From Lyophyllum atratum (lineage: Eukaryota; Basidiomycota; Agaricomycetes; Agaricales; Lyophyllaceae): a stretch of DNA of 64,000 bases. The translations under genes were made by a program, and so were the position numbers. The stretch covers positions 4,154,001 through 4,218,000 of the forward strand of contig JACGCN010000001.1 in the NCBI GenBank assembly GCA_014905825.1, in the 5' to 3' direction. This document shows positions 34,988-47,372 of the stretch, in pieces (the stretch's first letter is position 1; each line of letters begins with the position of its first letter). The notes beneath the pieces were generated by a model that was given only the letters and a program-made list of their open reading frames with translations, did not search any database and was not told the DNA's origin.

Positions 34988-37900
34988 TTACAGACCGTCT
35001 GCGACAAGACGCGCCAGGGCCTTCACGTACGTTGCCGGAATGGTTTTCGCCTGGTCGAAAGAACGAATAGTGGGTGCATGTCCCCCAGGGGTAGCACGGG
35101 CTTTGAGGTCGCACAAATCGCGGAAGGCGACAGCAAATGCAAAAGCAGGGTCCAGTTCATAAGCATAGGACGCCTTCAGCTCCCTGACGTTCTGGAGCAA
35201 CATGACGTCCTGGACCTCCCTGTCGAATACTTGAGAAGCCTGTAAAAATGGGTCTGGCTCCCGTTGACGTGTCTTCTTCGACTTCTTTCTTGGGGTTTCC
35301 CATTCTGCTTTCTCCTTGGCTTCCCTAAACCGACGCATTGCCCTGCCATACAAGATCCTTGCTTCCTTAACCGGAGCTCTGATGAGTTCCAATTCGTTGG
35401 TGAGCAATCGTCGGTGTTCAGGTGTCAGAGCATTGTCGTCGAAAAATTTGAGCGCACGGGCCGCAGCGGAGGTATAAGGTCGCGAGAGGTCTGCGTCCTT
35501 GACTTCTTCTTTTCTTGTCGCGTCATAATCACGAAGAAGCTCTTCGCCAGCAGCTTCTCCTGCAGCAGCAAGGGTGTGAAATATAAAGCGCCTCGAGTGA
35601 TTCTCCTGCTTTTCTGGTACCGAAGAACCGAAACGTTTTTGATCTTTCTCGAAAACGCCAGACTTGAGTCGCAAGCCTGTCTTGCTGGAGTCGAGCAGAA
35701 TGTTAAACCTAGCACAGACATTTAGTTCCAGACTGCGTGTGATCAAGATATGTCCTTACATATAGGCCAGCCGTATAGATTCTTTGTTCGTATAGCCATA
35801 CTTCCAGACTGCGAAGTCTTGGAAATTGGAATAAAGCCCGACCTTGGAGTCGCTGAGGTTTAGGAGAAGAATCTCTTGGAACGACTTCTGCGCCTCGTGA
35901 GGTGACATCGAGGCAACACGGTCGGCGAACTGCTTGACCCGTTCGGGATGGCCCTCAAAGTATTCCTGGAGGAGGTTAGGCGGCATAGAACTCAGCGGTT
36001 TACTCTGGAAGGGGTCGACAATGGATTTTTCGCGAATAATGAAAAGGTCATCTGTGAAGGGAGTTATATAGAGCTTGTCTAGCAGGGGGATCTCAACTCG
36101 CCTCCATCGCAGTCTGGTGTAGTGCAAGGATCTTAGTAAGTTCGCGATCTTCGAACGGTGCTATCTGACTGACCTCCTCCAGCCAGAAGACTAGCCATAC
36201 TACAGTCCCCTTTGGTAGAGACAATAAGCACGTCCGGGTAATTGAAAAATTCCGGTCGGTCAACAGCCTTGACCTATGTCAAAAAAATAACTTTCAGCTG
36301 ATGCTCTGACATGCTCAGCAAACGATATACCTTCTGAACATCAGATGGAAGGCGAACGGGATATCTATGCTTCTGTGAGACATATCTAGAAACCAATGAT
36401 CTCGCTGAACATACCTCCCAAGCTGGAAATTCATGATCAGTCTCAATTCCAATATTTGAAATGAAGTCACGTACAAGAACATCTCCAGTCACGACATTGA
36501 AGAGTGTTTGCGTCTGCGGATCCGTAAGCGACTGCGATGAGCGAAAGTAAACCTCCCCCTCCTCCAATATACCGAGTGGATCTACGGTTACTTCCGTCAC
36601 ACTCAAGACGTCAACAACAATAGTTGCGTGGACTTACCGGGTACGACAAAAGCGCCCAACGACTCCGGCAGTGGAATCGAGAATTTCTCGATTATAGATT
36701 TGATCGTGTTTTGTACAATTTGCCTGATCTTGTCGTTCAGGTTCGCTAACTTGTCTGGGCGGAAGCCTGCCTGGATTAACTCCAGGGCAAGCTCATGGAT
36801 CGAAAGAGGTGCTGATACGACCACGTCAGAGAATGCCTTCCAAAGACACAACAACACCCACCTCCACTGAACTCATTCCGACCCGTATACGGACCCGCGT
36901 CCTGCTCATCCGTCAGCGCATTCAACGAGTCATCCTCAGTCTCCATGCCGATATCCTCATGACCCCACTCCCGGCGCTGCAGGCCCATGACACGGCTCAA
37001 CCCCGCCGTAAGCCTCGAAAGCCTCGACCTCGACACACCCCCAAGCTGGTTGACGACCTGCCAAAGCGACTCCATCGCCTGCGGGCCCTGCCACTTCATC
37101 AACGGCGTCACTTCATCCATCAAGCCCTGCACCATCATCCCCGTCAGCACCTCATCCGACACACCGTTCTCCGACAAATTCATGATGCTCTGCTTGGACA
37201 GCTTGATTGGAGGAGAGAACCGGGAGACGGAGAGCAGATCGAAGATGCAATGCGCACGGTCAAGGGGGTACCTGTACACGATCTTTGATTGGGAGGGGCG
37301 GATCCAGATGCGGGGCTCCTCGCTCGTGTCGGTGGGGTGGAAAATCCATAGGCCTTTGCTGCCCTTGATGCGGCCTTGAACGGCGCTGGGACGGTGGGAA
37401 AGCCCGAGAGCGCGAGCGATGATCTTGAGTGCTGCTTCGTTGATTAGCCCGCACCCGTCGGTGTGGATCTTCTCCGCCGGGGCTTTTCCGGGGCCGTCCC
37501 ATGGTGCATCTGACAGGACAAGATCAGTTAAGTATGAAGACAAATCGTGAGTGGGACAGACAGATATCATCGATAGCATGAATACAATCCTCGGCAAACT
37601 CGAGGGCAGGTATCGAATCTGAGAAGGCGAGGGCAAAGCGAGTCACCCATTTACTTATGGGCTGGAAAAGAAGACACCGTAGCTGGTCAGAATTCTTCTA
37701 CGTCGAAAAAAGCCAAAAAATATGTCAGACCTGATTCACATTCAGCTCAAGTGCATTGTGCCAATTGACAATAGCCTTGAGGGACATCCGATGATTGTCC
37801 CCAAACGACACCTTCGGTCGTCGCTCAAAATCCTCATCTGTCTCCACCAGATACACTCCACCCTCCTTCGCGAAAAACGGCACAAAGACCCGACCACATA

Positions 37901-39736
37901 GAATAAACTTCTGTAGCAGGAACTCTTTGATGGCCGGACTCTCCTTTTTCGCCATGTCGTCCGGAATGCGGAGCTGCAGTATCCTACGAGACCCTAAGAA
38001 CCGGGCGAGTCGATAGGAGCGTCGTTTCTCGACCAGGTCGAGATGGACCTTATAAGATCCATTGTGAGGGGCCAACCGCGCGAGCTGCTGGATCTTCCCT
38101 CCATACCAATCAGGCTCGTCATACCAGGTGCCCCTAAGCCCTAATCCACGGCCCTGGTTCTCGATGATCGCAGCCTGTTCGCGGTCAAACTCCTTCCTGG
38201 ATCGGATTTAGAACATAATCACTCCAAAACGAGGTGGGCATGGCATACCAGATGGCCAGGTCAGATAGCTTCTGAGGTTGATCGAGCATGATACTGGACA
38301 CCTTGTAGGCAACATCCTGGTTTAAACCCCGAAGTTTCTCGACTTTCGGCTTGACATCGGCCCAAGTCCAGTATTCGCGGGAAATACCTCGCGCGATTTC
38401 GTACTGGACGCCCCAAGCGATATCCGCCTTGTCAAGGAGAGATTGCACTTCGGCGTTGTGGGCGATGATCGAGGGTGTTAAGTCGACGCCGAGGGGACCC
38501 GACAGGAAGTCCTCGAGGGCAGATCCGCCGAATGGGGCTTGTGGGTTCCACCCGTTATTGCGAGGCGCTGGTGCGGAGGACGCCGACGATGAAGGCCCGC
38601 CGAATATATCGTCGACGACTTGGGGGCGTGTTGACGTATCCCTGTGGATGGGCCTCGCTTCACGGTCGGCGAGCTTCCGATATTTGGAGGGCGAGCTCGC
38701 TGATGAAGTCTGCGAATCCCCGAGACGCTTCTTGCCGGCGGGAGTAGATATCTTGAAGGAGTTGCCCAACGGGAGGGACCAACCACTGGATCCGAGATCC
38801 CCGAGAGATCCTTGATCGGAGTTGGGTGTCAGGCCTGCCCACCCATCGGACGAGGAGTTATCCGTGTCTGTAAGCACTGGGAGGGGATAAACAGCGTCGT
38901 CAGACGATGCGAGAGCAAAATCCAAAGAAGTAGACATACGACTCGAGACTTCTTGTGTGTCTTCGTCAGAATCATCCTCAATAATCACTAAACGACGCGG
39001 CTTCTTACCCTGCCAGAGACGAGCATGATGATCACTGGAAAACCTCTTACTACAAAAAGTGCTCACCTTCGCTGTCGATGTAATGCCCGATTCCTGTGGG
39101 AAAAGCCTTTTCGGAGTTGGGGGCTCGGGGGCTATTTAGAACGACGTTATAGTAGAGATGGGATGATGAAGGAAAGTCTCACAGGTGAAGCTCAAGCTAT
39201 CAAAGCCCCGTTTTATAGCACTAAGTCGACGGCTGCGAGGTGTATCTGGAGTGTGCTTTCTGGATGGCGTGGAAGGATAAGGGGATGTCCGATGGGAAGC
39301 CGATGAGTCTAATGCCCTGTCAATACGCGAGTCCCAATCTCTTAACGATGTATGAACTAACAAGAGGCAGCGTTTCCACCCCCTAATCTCGAGACGAGAT
39401 GCCCCGAAGTGGATTTGTTGGACTGGAGGCTCGAGAAAGAGCCTTGGCCAGTTGATAATGACGAAAACTCTTTCGTCGGGGAGTTGTGCAGGGATTCTGT
39501 TATATGTACGAGGGAAGAATTTGAATTTGGGTGAATAAATGGAATAAACTTCGGACGCGGATCACTTTACCGATAGCGTCCCATGCGTCGATGTCATCGT
39601 CATTGAGCTCGGGGAAGTAACCATCATAATCGCTCTTGAGCGATGTGTTAGGTTCGCATGAAGAGGCTGACTTGGAGGACCAACCGCAGGCGTCACGTCC
39701 CTCGGCGGGGAACGGTTGCGCTCCTGACGCATTCAC
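34988..39736 (-). CDS. RNA-dependent RNA polymerase (QDE-1/RdRP family, RNA silencing)
   Basis: This cellular polymerase makes double-stranded RNA for quelling-type silencing. The body chains cleanly from about 39,480 to the TAA at 34988. After a disordered, acidic N-third come KWVTRFALAFSDSIPALEFA, then KIHTDGCGLINEAALKIIAR, SAVQGRIKGSKGLWIFHP and RIWIRPSQSKI, all diagnostic of eukaryotic RdRPs. Next are LEEGEVYF, RLPSDVQKVKAVDRPEFF, VLIVSTKGDCSMASLLAGG and the catalytic D-C-D-G-D. The C-terminal region contains NILLDSSKTGLRLKSGVF. The catalytic motif is split by two introns around a 12-nt exon (36102-36113); the second intron is GC-AG. The first exons (39,400-39,740) are uncertain because several frames are open and no ATG is decisive. 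The gene is divergent from SMC4. Confidence 0.93.
36052..36101 (-). other. GC-AG intron inside the RdRP catalytic motif
   Basis: Read on the minus strand, this 50-nt intron starts GCGAGT and ends TTCACAG. Using it joins the codons for D-C-D-G with D-L-F-I-I and restores the family's catalytic motif in frame. Any GT donor nearby breaks the frame or meets a stop. The donor core (GCGAGT) differs from the usual fungal GC donor GCAAGT at one position. Confidence 0.8.
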
Positions 39737-40018
39737 AAGATATTATAGGAGGATTTGGAGAAGGCGGGGTATCGCAAAGTCTTGAGGTATCGTGCACTGG
39801 CGGGAACGATGGTCGATAAACTGGATGCCAGTTAGGAGCAGAATAGGAAGGTTGACATGGACAGTTGACAAGGTCTGGTCCAAGTCTGGTCAGCCCTGCC
39901 GCCTGCGCCTTGTCGAGATCATCACGTGGCTTTGAACGTGACAATGTGACAGGACGCGTTCCGTTGTTTCAAGTCCTTGAGACCAACCTCGTCCAAGGAG
40001 ACCTCAAGACTCTCTACG
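39737..40018. promoter_or_regulatory. divergent promoter between RdRP and SMC4
   Basis: No more than about 280 bases separate the RdRP 5' exon from the SMC4 ATG, so both genes must share this control region. Short cgtg-containing stretches (cacgtggc, aacgtgac) lie at 39,924-39,940. The exact RdRP start is not fixed, so the region may be shorter or longer. Confidence 0.45.
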
Positions 40019-43000
40019 ATGCCCCCTCGACGCTCATCGCGCTCGACCAGAGCATCGGTGGAACCAACCGCAGCGCCCCAACTACCAGCAAAGCGAAAGA
40101 GGGGCCAGACAGCCGACCCAGAAGCAGAGGAACAGGAAGAAGTCGCGAAACCCCCGTCCAGAGCGCGAAGATCCACTTCGGCTCGATCAAGCGTTGCTCC
40201 GACTGCTGCACGTACGTCGTCTCGATCGCGGGGCTCGTTACCTGAGGTCCCTGAGACGGAGGACGAAGAGGAAGAGGAATCGGCACCCCCAGTCAAAAAG
40301 GCGCGTCCATCACTAGATCCCGAGGTGCAGGAAGATAGCGAGTTCGAGGAGGAGAAACCGAAACCACGACGACCCACTTCATCAGCTAAGATGGGAAAGC
40401 CAACTTCAGCTGGGAGAAAGCCTTCTAGCTCGACACGATCTGGACGATCAGCGAAGGTTACAGCTGTTCCTACCACGATAGAGGACGATGAAGAGGAGGG
40501 GTTTGATAACGCATCAGAGGAAGACGTGAAACCGGCTCGCACAAATGGCCGTAAATCAAGTAAATCCTATGCGAGTACCTCCACTCGACGGACCTCGGTG
40601 GACGAGAGCGATGCCGCGATGCACGTGTCGGACGACGAGCCCAAGGTCAATCTACGGAAGGCAAAGCCTGCCTCCAAACCTGCAGCAGGTTCTAAGGCCT
40701 CGAAAGCTCGAAAGCCAGCACGAGCCGCCGCCATTCCCGACTCCGATGAAGGTTCTGAAGGCGAGCAGAAACCAGCAGCAGGCGCACAAGAGGAGTCGAA
40801 AGATGGCCCAAGTGCGTCGACCACTAGCAACGCGCAGGAGGACGTACCAGAAGAGGAGGAAGAGCAGTCGCTGTTCGACCCCATCCCGATGCCCACTCCC
40901 TCGAGCCTGCCCCAAGCAGTACCCGAAGAGCCAGCTGGGCCGAAATCGCGGTTAGTCATACACAAAATGGCTTTGGTCAACTTCAAGAGCTACGCTGGGC
41001 GACAGGAGATCGGGCCTTTCCATAAAGTACGCGAATCCGAAGTCGACTTCCTTATTCATCCATTCATCTATTCTTTCTTTAGTCCTTCTCGTCCATTGTG
41101 GGCCCTAACGGCTCTGGAAAGTCAAATACCATCGATGCTCTTCTTTTTGTCTTCGGATATCGCGCTTCGAAGATGCGACAGGGGAAGCTTTCTGAGCTTA
41201 TTCACAACTCTGCCAGGTACCCCGATCTTAGCGAGTGCAGCGTCGAGGTTCATTTCCGCGAAATTCTTGACCTGGTACGCAGATCTCCCATTTCTCAAGC
41301 CTCCTATTCACTCAGCCAATACGTGGTATAGCCTGGCCCGGATAACTTCGAAGTCGTGCCCGGTTCCCAGCTCATTGTTACTCGCACGGCGTTCAAAAAC
41401 AACTCCAGCAGGTACACCATCAATGGAAAATCGAGCACCTACACGGAGGTGCAAACGCTACTCAAAGGACGTGGCATAGATCTCGATCATAACCGATTCC
41501 TTATCCTTCAAGTACGTTCTCTCCCCCTCCCGCCTTCTCTAAAGTCGAATGTCTCCAAATTTCTAGGGTGAAGTCGAGTCCATCGCACAGATGAAGCCCA
41601 AAGCAGCGACCGAACACGACGACGGCCTACTCGAATACCTCGAGGACATCATCGGGACCTCCAAGTTCAAGGAGCCCATCGACGAAGCCCTGGTCGAGAT
41701 GGAGCGTCTGCAGGAGGATCGCATGGTCAAGCTGAACCGCCTGCGTATCGTCGAGAAGGAAAAGGCTGCGCTCGAGCAGCGGAAGAAGGAAGCGGAGGAC
41801 TACCTTCGGCTCAAGAACGAACATGTGCGGGCGCAGTCAAGGCTCTGGCAGTGGATCTTGTGGAGGTGTTTCAATAACGAGTCTGAGTTTGAGAAAACGA
41901 TCGTGAGGCATCCCGAAATCGTCCTACTCATATGTTCCTCAACATGTATTACAGGCGAAATTGACGAAAGATTTGGAAGACGAAACTGCCCGTAATCAAG
42001 ACGATATCCTCCACTTGGAACAGCTCCGGGCTCATTACCAAGATCGCGAAGCAACTTATGCTGTACGTTCCTGTCCCTCGTGCCCAGAGCTATGTCCTTA
42101 CATTCGCTCCAGGAAGTCAAAGCTGCCGCCACTGAGGCACTCAAGGAGCTTGCCAGACATGAGAAGGAGGAGGTTAGTCTGCAGGAGCGCCGAAAGCATG
42201 CTGCGGGCAAGGCGAAGAAGCTGAAGAAATCTCTCCAAGAGGTAAGTGCAGCAGGACGCCTAAAGACCCTCGCTTGACGACCTTTTCTGCATAGGATACC
42301 AATGCGAAAGCGAAAGCTATCCGTGACGTTCAAGAAAACACGGAGAAGATTGAGCGGGAGAAGACGAAGGCGGAGGGGTATGAAGCCAACTTGATAGTCG
42401 AAGAGAAGGAGCTTGAAAGCATCCGGGACAGCCTCAGGGGTAAGCTTAATCTTCAACGAATCGGCTCCTCCCTTCTCAACGAGGACCACAGATAAGACGC
42501 AGGTGTTCCATGACCAGATTGAAGCCAAGCAGAAGGAGCTCCAGCCGTGGACGGCTAAGATCAATGCGAAACAGGCAGAGATTGACGTTGCTTCGAGCGA
42601 GCGGGATGCACTCGTCAAGAAGGCTGAAGCGCTTGAAGCTACGCGGAAAGACGCCCAAGACACGTTAAATGGCCTGAACAGCGACCACGGTGTGAAGGTA
42701 AGTCCCATAGCTGCCCAACTTGTTCTTCACTCAACCTGATGTCTTGTACAGGTCAAGGAGCACGAAAAGCTCAAAGAGACGAAGGACAACTTGCAGCGAG
42801 AAACGCAGGCCGCTGAGCGGAAAGTACAGGTAATACACTTGTGCATGTAAATTGTTCGACTCTGTGTTGATATTTCGTCGACAGGATTGTCAACGCGAGG
42901 TTCAAGAGTGGAGAGGGAAAGCTTCCTCCTCACGCCAGAAGGTTGACGAGGCGAAGGCGTCGCAGGCTGATAATCGATCCCAGGGCAGGGTGCTCGATTC

Positions 43001-45758
43001 GCTCACTCGTCTCCAGGCTACTGGTCGAATTGCTGGATTCCATGTATGTCACCAAGCAGCCACATTTGTCCTCATCGCTTATACCTCCGCCTATTCAGGG
43101 GCGTCTCGGAAGCCTGGGCACCATCCCAGACAAGTATGATATCGCGATCTCCACCGCCGCCCCCGCCCTCCACCACATGGTCGTCGACAAAGTCGACCAA
43201 GGCCAAGCCTGCATCGAGTACCTCCGTGCCCAAAACGTCGGGCGCGCCTCTTTCATGGTACTCGAGAAGCTGACCCAGTCAAGCGGCATGGCTAAGATCG
43301 CCACCCCCGAGAACGTCCCGCGGCTCTTCGACCTCATCAAGCCCAAGGACCAGCGCTTCGCGCCTGCATTCTTCAAGGCCGTGGGGAACACGCTCGTCGC
43401 CGAGAACATGGAACAGGCTAACCGTATCGCGTTCGGTGCGAGGCGGTGGAAGGTTGTCACCCTTAGTGGACAGCTGATTGAGACGTCGGGTACGATGTCG
43501 GGTGGTGGGAGCCAGCCTGCGCGTGGTGCTATGAGTTCGAAGCTGGCTTCGGACGCTGTGAACCCGCAGGTGCTTCGGACTTATGAGCAGGACAGCCACG
43601 ACGCGGCGCAGCGTCTGGAGCAGGCGTTGCAGGAATTGAGGACAGCCGAGGAGGACCTGGATCGGCTGAGGCATTCGGGTCCACAGATTGACATTGCGTT
43701 CCAGAAGACGGGGCTCGACATCGAGAACTCGAGGCGTAGGATCTCTGATGCGGAGAAACGGGTGCAGGAAGTCAAGTAGGTCCTTTGTGTTTTGCGTCTC
43801 TTGTCTGTTTGCTGAGATAAGGTGACAGTGCCCAGAACAAGCCCAATAAGGGCGACCTTACTCGCATTCAAACTCTCAACAGCGAGATTACTTCCGCAGA
43901 GACGGTACTCGACGAGCTGCAAAGCAAGTCAGGCACGATCGAGGATGCTATCAAAGCACTCGAGAAGAAAATCCTCGATATCGGAGGTTCTCGCCTGCTC
44001 AAGCAGAAATCCACGGTCGACGGCATCAAGCTGCACATTCAATTGGCGAATGACGAGATTACCAAGGCCGAGGTCGCAAAGGCGAAGGCGGAGAAAGACT
44101 CTACTAAATTCGACTCAGCAATCAAGAGCAACACCACTGCGCTGGAGGAGGCAGAGACGGAGCTTGAGGAGCTCGACGCTCACCTTGGCGAACTCACTGA
44201 TTATGTCACCGAGTTGCGTAACAAGGTCGAAGACGCCAAAGAAGCTGCGGAGAACTCTAAGGAAAACCTGCAGAAGCTCAAAGTGGAGCTAGACGCCAAG
44301 GATCAGGAGATTGAGGAGTTCAGGCAGAAAGAGGTTTGTGATGTCGTCTTCGCTACTGATTCCTTGAACGCTTACCATGGACGTTAGATGGAGATCAAAC
44401 AAGCGCTCAGCGATGCCCAGAAGGAGGCAGCTGAAAATGGGAAGCTGATCGAACACTGGACCAGTGAACACGACAAACTGCAGCTTGAGGAAATTGAGTA
44501 CGAAACTTCTATCCATGCCTACTACTTTTTAACCAATGTCCCTGACAGCGAGGATGATGATGACGACGAGGACGAGAACGGGAACGACGAAACATCTGGG
44601 GAGGCTAAACCAGTCGAGCAACCTGAAGGCGAGGGCAAAGGCGACGTCGATGCGGATGGCGAAGTCAAAGCTGAACCGGAGGAATCTCGCCCGCCTAAGC
44701 CGAAACCGAAGGACAAGGCGGCATCGCAGGAACTCCACATGTACAGACCTGAAGAGTTAGCCAAGTTCAAGAAACGCGAAATGGTGGCTGATATCGAATT
44801 GCTCGACGGTGGGCCAATCTATCAGTAACCGTACTTCATGTTGATCTAACCAACTCAATCCACAGAGAACCTCAAGAACTCGAAGCCCGACCTGGACGTC
44901 CTCAAGGAATACCGCAAGCGCGAAGAAGAGTTCATGAACCGCGCGAAAGATCTCGACAACGTAACCGCGCAGCGAGACGCCCAGAAGCAGAAGTATGATG
45001 GCCTGAGAAAGCAGCGCTTGGATGAGTTCATGGCTGGCTTCAACTTGATCTCCCTCAAGCTGAAAGAGATGTATCAGGTATGCTGTCAGATCTATCGTTA
45101 TTATGAATGCTCTGACATCCTGCTGAAAGATGATCACGCTGGGTGGTAATGCCGAACTTGAGCTGGTGGACAGCATGGATCCCTTCTCCGAGGGCATCAT
45201 CTTCAGTGTCATGCCGCCCAAGAAGAGCTGGAAGAACATCTCGAACTTGTCGGGAGGCGAAAAGGTGTGTTTGTCTACAGATGCAACTCGACCTTTGCTA
45301 AATCGTGCAATTCTAGACGTTAAGCTCTCTTGCCCTCGTCTTCGCACTGCACGTTTTCAAGGTGAGAGTAATTCAATATCCCATATGACCATGATGCTCA
45401 TTGTGAAACATAGCCCACGCCTCTATACTTCATGGACGAGATCGACGCAGCTCTTGACTTCAGAAACGTCTCCATCGTCGCTAATTACATCAAGGACCGG
45501 ACTAAAAATGCGCAGTTCATCATCATCTCCCTTCGGTACGTCCCTTTCTAAAAAGCTCGAGCAGGAGAAGACTAATATGTACATCAGGAACGACATGTTC
45601 GAACTGAGCCATAGGCTTATCGGAATCTACAAGACCGCCAATGCCACTCGGAGTGCGTTTTCTGAAGGATTTATACTTTTGTTGGGTCTGACAACATAAC
45701 GTTCGCAGGTATCTCTATCGATAATCATGCCTTGACGATCCCGCCGGTCAAAGCATGA
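40019..45758 (+). CDS. SMC4: SMC4 ATPase subunit of condensin
   Basis: About 17 exons encode the whole protein. SMC4 pairs with SMC2 to condense and disentangle chromosomes in mitosis. After an unusually long basic and acidic N-tail (about 320 residues) comes the head: VGPNGSGKSNTIDALLFVFG (Walker A, 41,095-41,160), the SMC4-type GEVESIAQMKPKA, and YLEDIIGTSKFKEPI. A coiled coil leads to the hinge (GRLGSLGTIPDKYDIAISTA to SGTMSGGGSQPARGAM) and a second coil. The C-terminal head has the LSGGEK signature and the PLYFMDEIDAALDFRN Walker B with catalytic Glu. The second coil carries an acidic insert (SEDDDDDEDENGNDE, near 44,550). The protein ends with IDNHALTIPPVKA. The ATG at 40019 is the first in frame. 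No break is seen. Confidence 0.96.
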
Positions 45759-47372
45759 TTTTTAGCTGCACTAATTACCGTGTATAGTAGTGTGTATAAC
45801 TTATTTTTGAGGGGCTTAGATAGCTCGGTTGTGTTGGGCGGTATCATATTATAACGTATATTATCTTCTTCTGCACGATCGTTTCCCAGTCAGCTTTGAG
45901 TGCCTGCCGCCTCTTGAGACTGGCCACAGGCTTGCGCGTGCAGATCAGGTGCAGATACTGATTGGTTCAGAATTCTATCTACTGCGAGGGTTTGTCCAAT
46001 AAAAAATGATGGCATGATGGCGTTACGTGACCTCATTCACTCATGTCCTCACCGTAGTGCTCTTTGCTCATCCCTAGCCTTTTCTAGGGTTCACCGCTCT
46101 TCGCCTCACCGATGTGTAGACTTTGCGACACTTACTTCACATGTATTTCTCTACTCTCCGTCTATAATGAAATAATTGACTCCACATAGTGACCCGTGGC
46201 CCGCTACTAAAGCGCTAAGCGTTCGACCAGCCACCTGCAGTCAGCCTGCAGTCGGCAGACACGGAAGCTTTTAGGAAACTCGTTTCTCAGCCTCCCGAGT
46301 GCGCACCACGCTGATAGTGGACGGGAACACCGAGCCGGACCCTCGAAATCATCAATGACTACCTGGGGTGACGGTGTCGGCGGAAGCAATCGCACACTCG
46401 ATGGGGACCATGCGGGTGCGGGACCATCAAGACTATTTGCAGCCTCAAAAGTCGCGTCGAGCCGCGCTCCAAGAATCCGAGATACACAGAAGTACGCGTT
46501 GGTCGCGTCTCGGACCTGGGACTGAATAGAAACAAAGCTAAGCGCAATTTTGAGCAAGTGCTCCTTCTGCACTCTCTCTGGCAATTACTGGCTCTGTGTG
46601 TATCTCTGCTAGACCAGTGGTGACGGTGTTATTTACGCACGCGTGGAGCTTTGGGAGCTTACCCCGACATTGCAGCTCAAACAAAAGGTGGCCGTGCCCA
46701 CCGGCGCCAAGTTGCGAGTCCGATCCTCGCAGGGAGCCACCATGCTGCTTAGTCTCTTACCCCGTCTTGTTCGACGTGCCACACAAAGAAGCCGAATCTG
46801 CAGCCTCAAAATTCTGGTCGAACCGGGCATCATGGTCATCCCAGCATCACTCCTCTTCACTCAAGATCAAACCTAGTGTTCTCAAATCACCGACATGCTC
46901 GCAAATCTACATGGTGCATTCTTCATACACAACGTGATACCTTCTTACGGCCCCGAGTGCCATCCTTAACGTCGCAATGAACCAAACACCGCAGGCTAGT
47001 ATGATGGTGCATCATATTCGAAGTGCTCGACTAGCGGATTTTGTTGAAACTGATGTTTCGTAGCTTGTGCCGAGATCCCGCCGCAGCCCAAACCTCAGTA
47101 GACCCTACTAACGAGGCCAATTATTGCCGCCCCACCTAGTATTCTTAGGTCTGAGCGCCGAGGCTCGCATGGAGTTTACTCTGCGCCGCAAATACTTGCC
47201 GTACCGAGCTCGTATGGCCAGACCGCACCGCAGTTCGAATTATCTTGTTATGCAAGGAATACTGCCCGCTGACCGAGTCTTTAAGCCTTTAAAAGCTTCA
47301 CGATTATTCTCATCTCAGCAGGTCGTATTTTGTACGCCACTCCAAGCCTGATTTCTGACTTTTGAGTACCAC
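45759..47372. other. 1.6 kb intergenic region after SMC4
   Basis: No supported gene. Frames at 46207-46584 (-) and 46596-46937 (+) are chance-like. A tRNA-like 3' half (T-arm gcgag-tccgatc-ctcgc followed by agggagccacca, 46,714-46,741) has no matching 5' half and is probably a remnant. The last 90 bases hold the promoter of the secreted protein. Confidence 0.45.

Noticed and set aside
36102..36127. RdRP gene broken at the catalytic motif (stop codon soon after D-C-D-G-G)
   Set aside because: A GC-AG intron at 36101-36052 restores the DxDGD motif and the downstream frame, so a lesion is not needed.
40567..40986. 139-codon minus-strand ORF rich in Ser and Ala
   Set aside because: Mirror of the SMC4 N-terminal exon; composition is the reverse-strand image of its acidic and basic runs.
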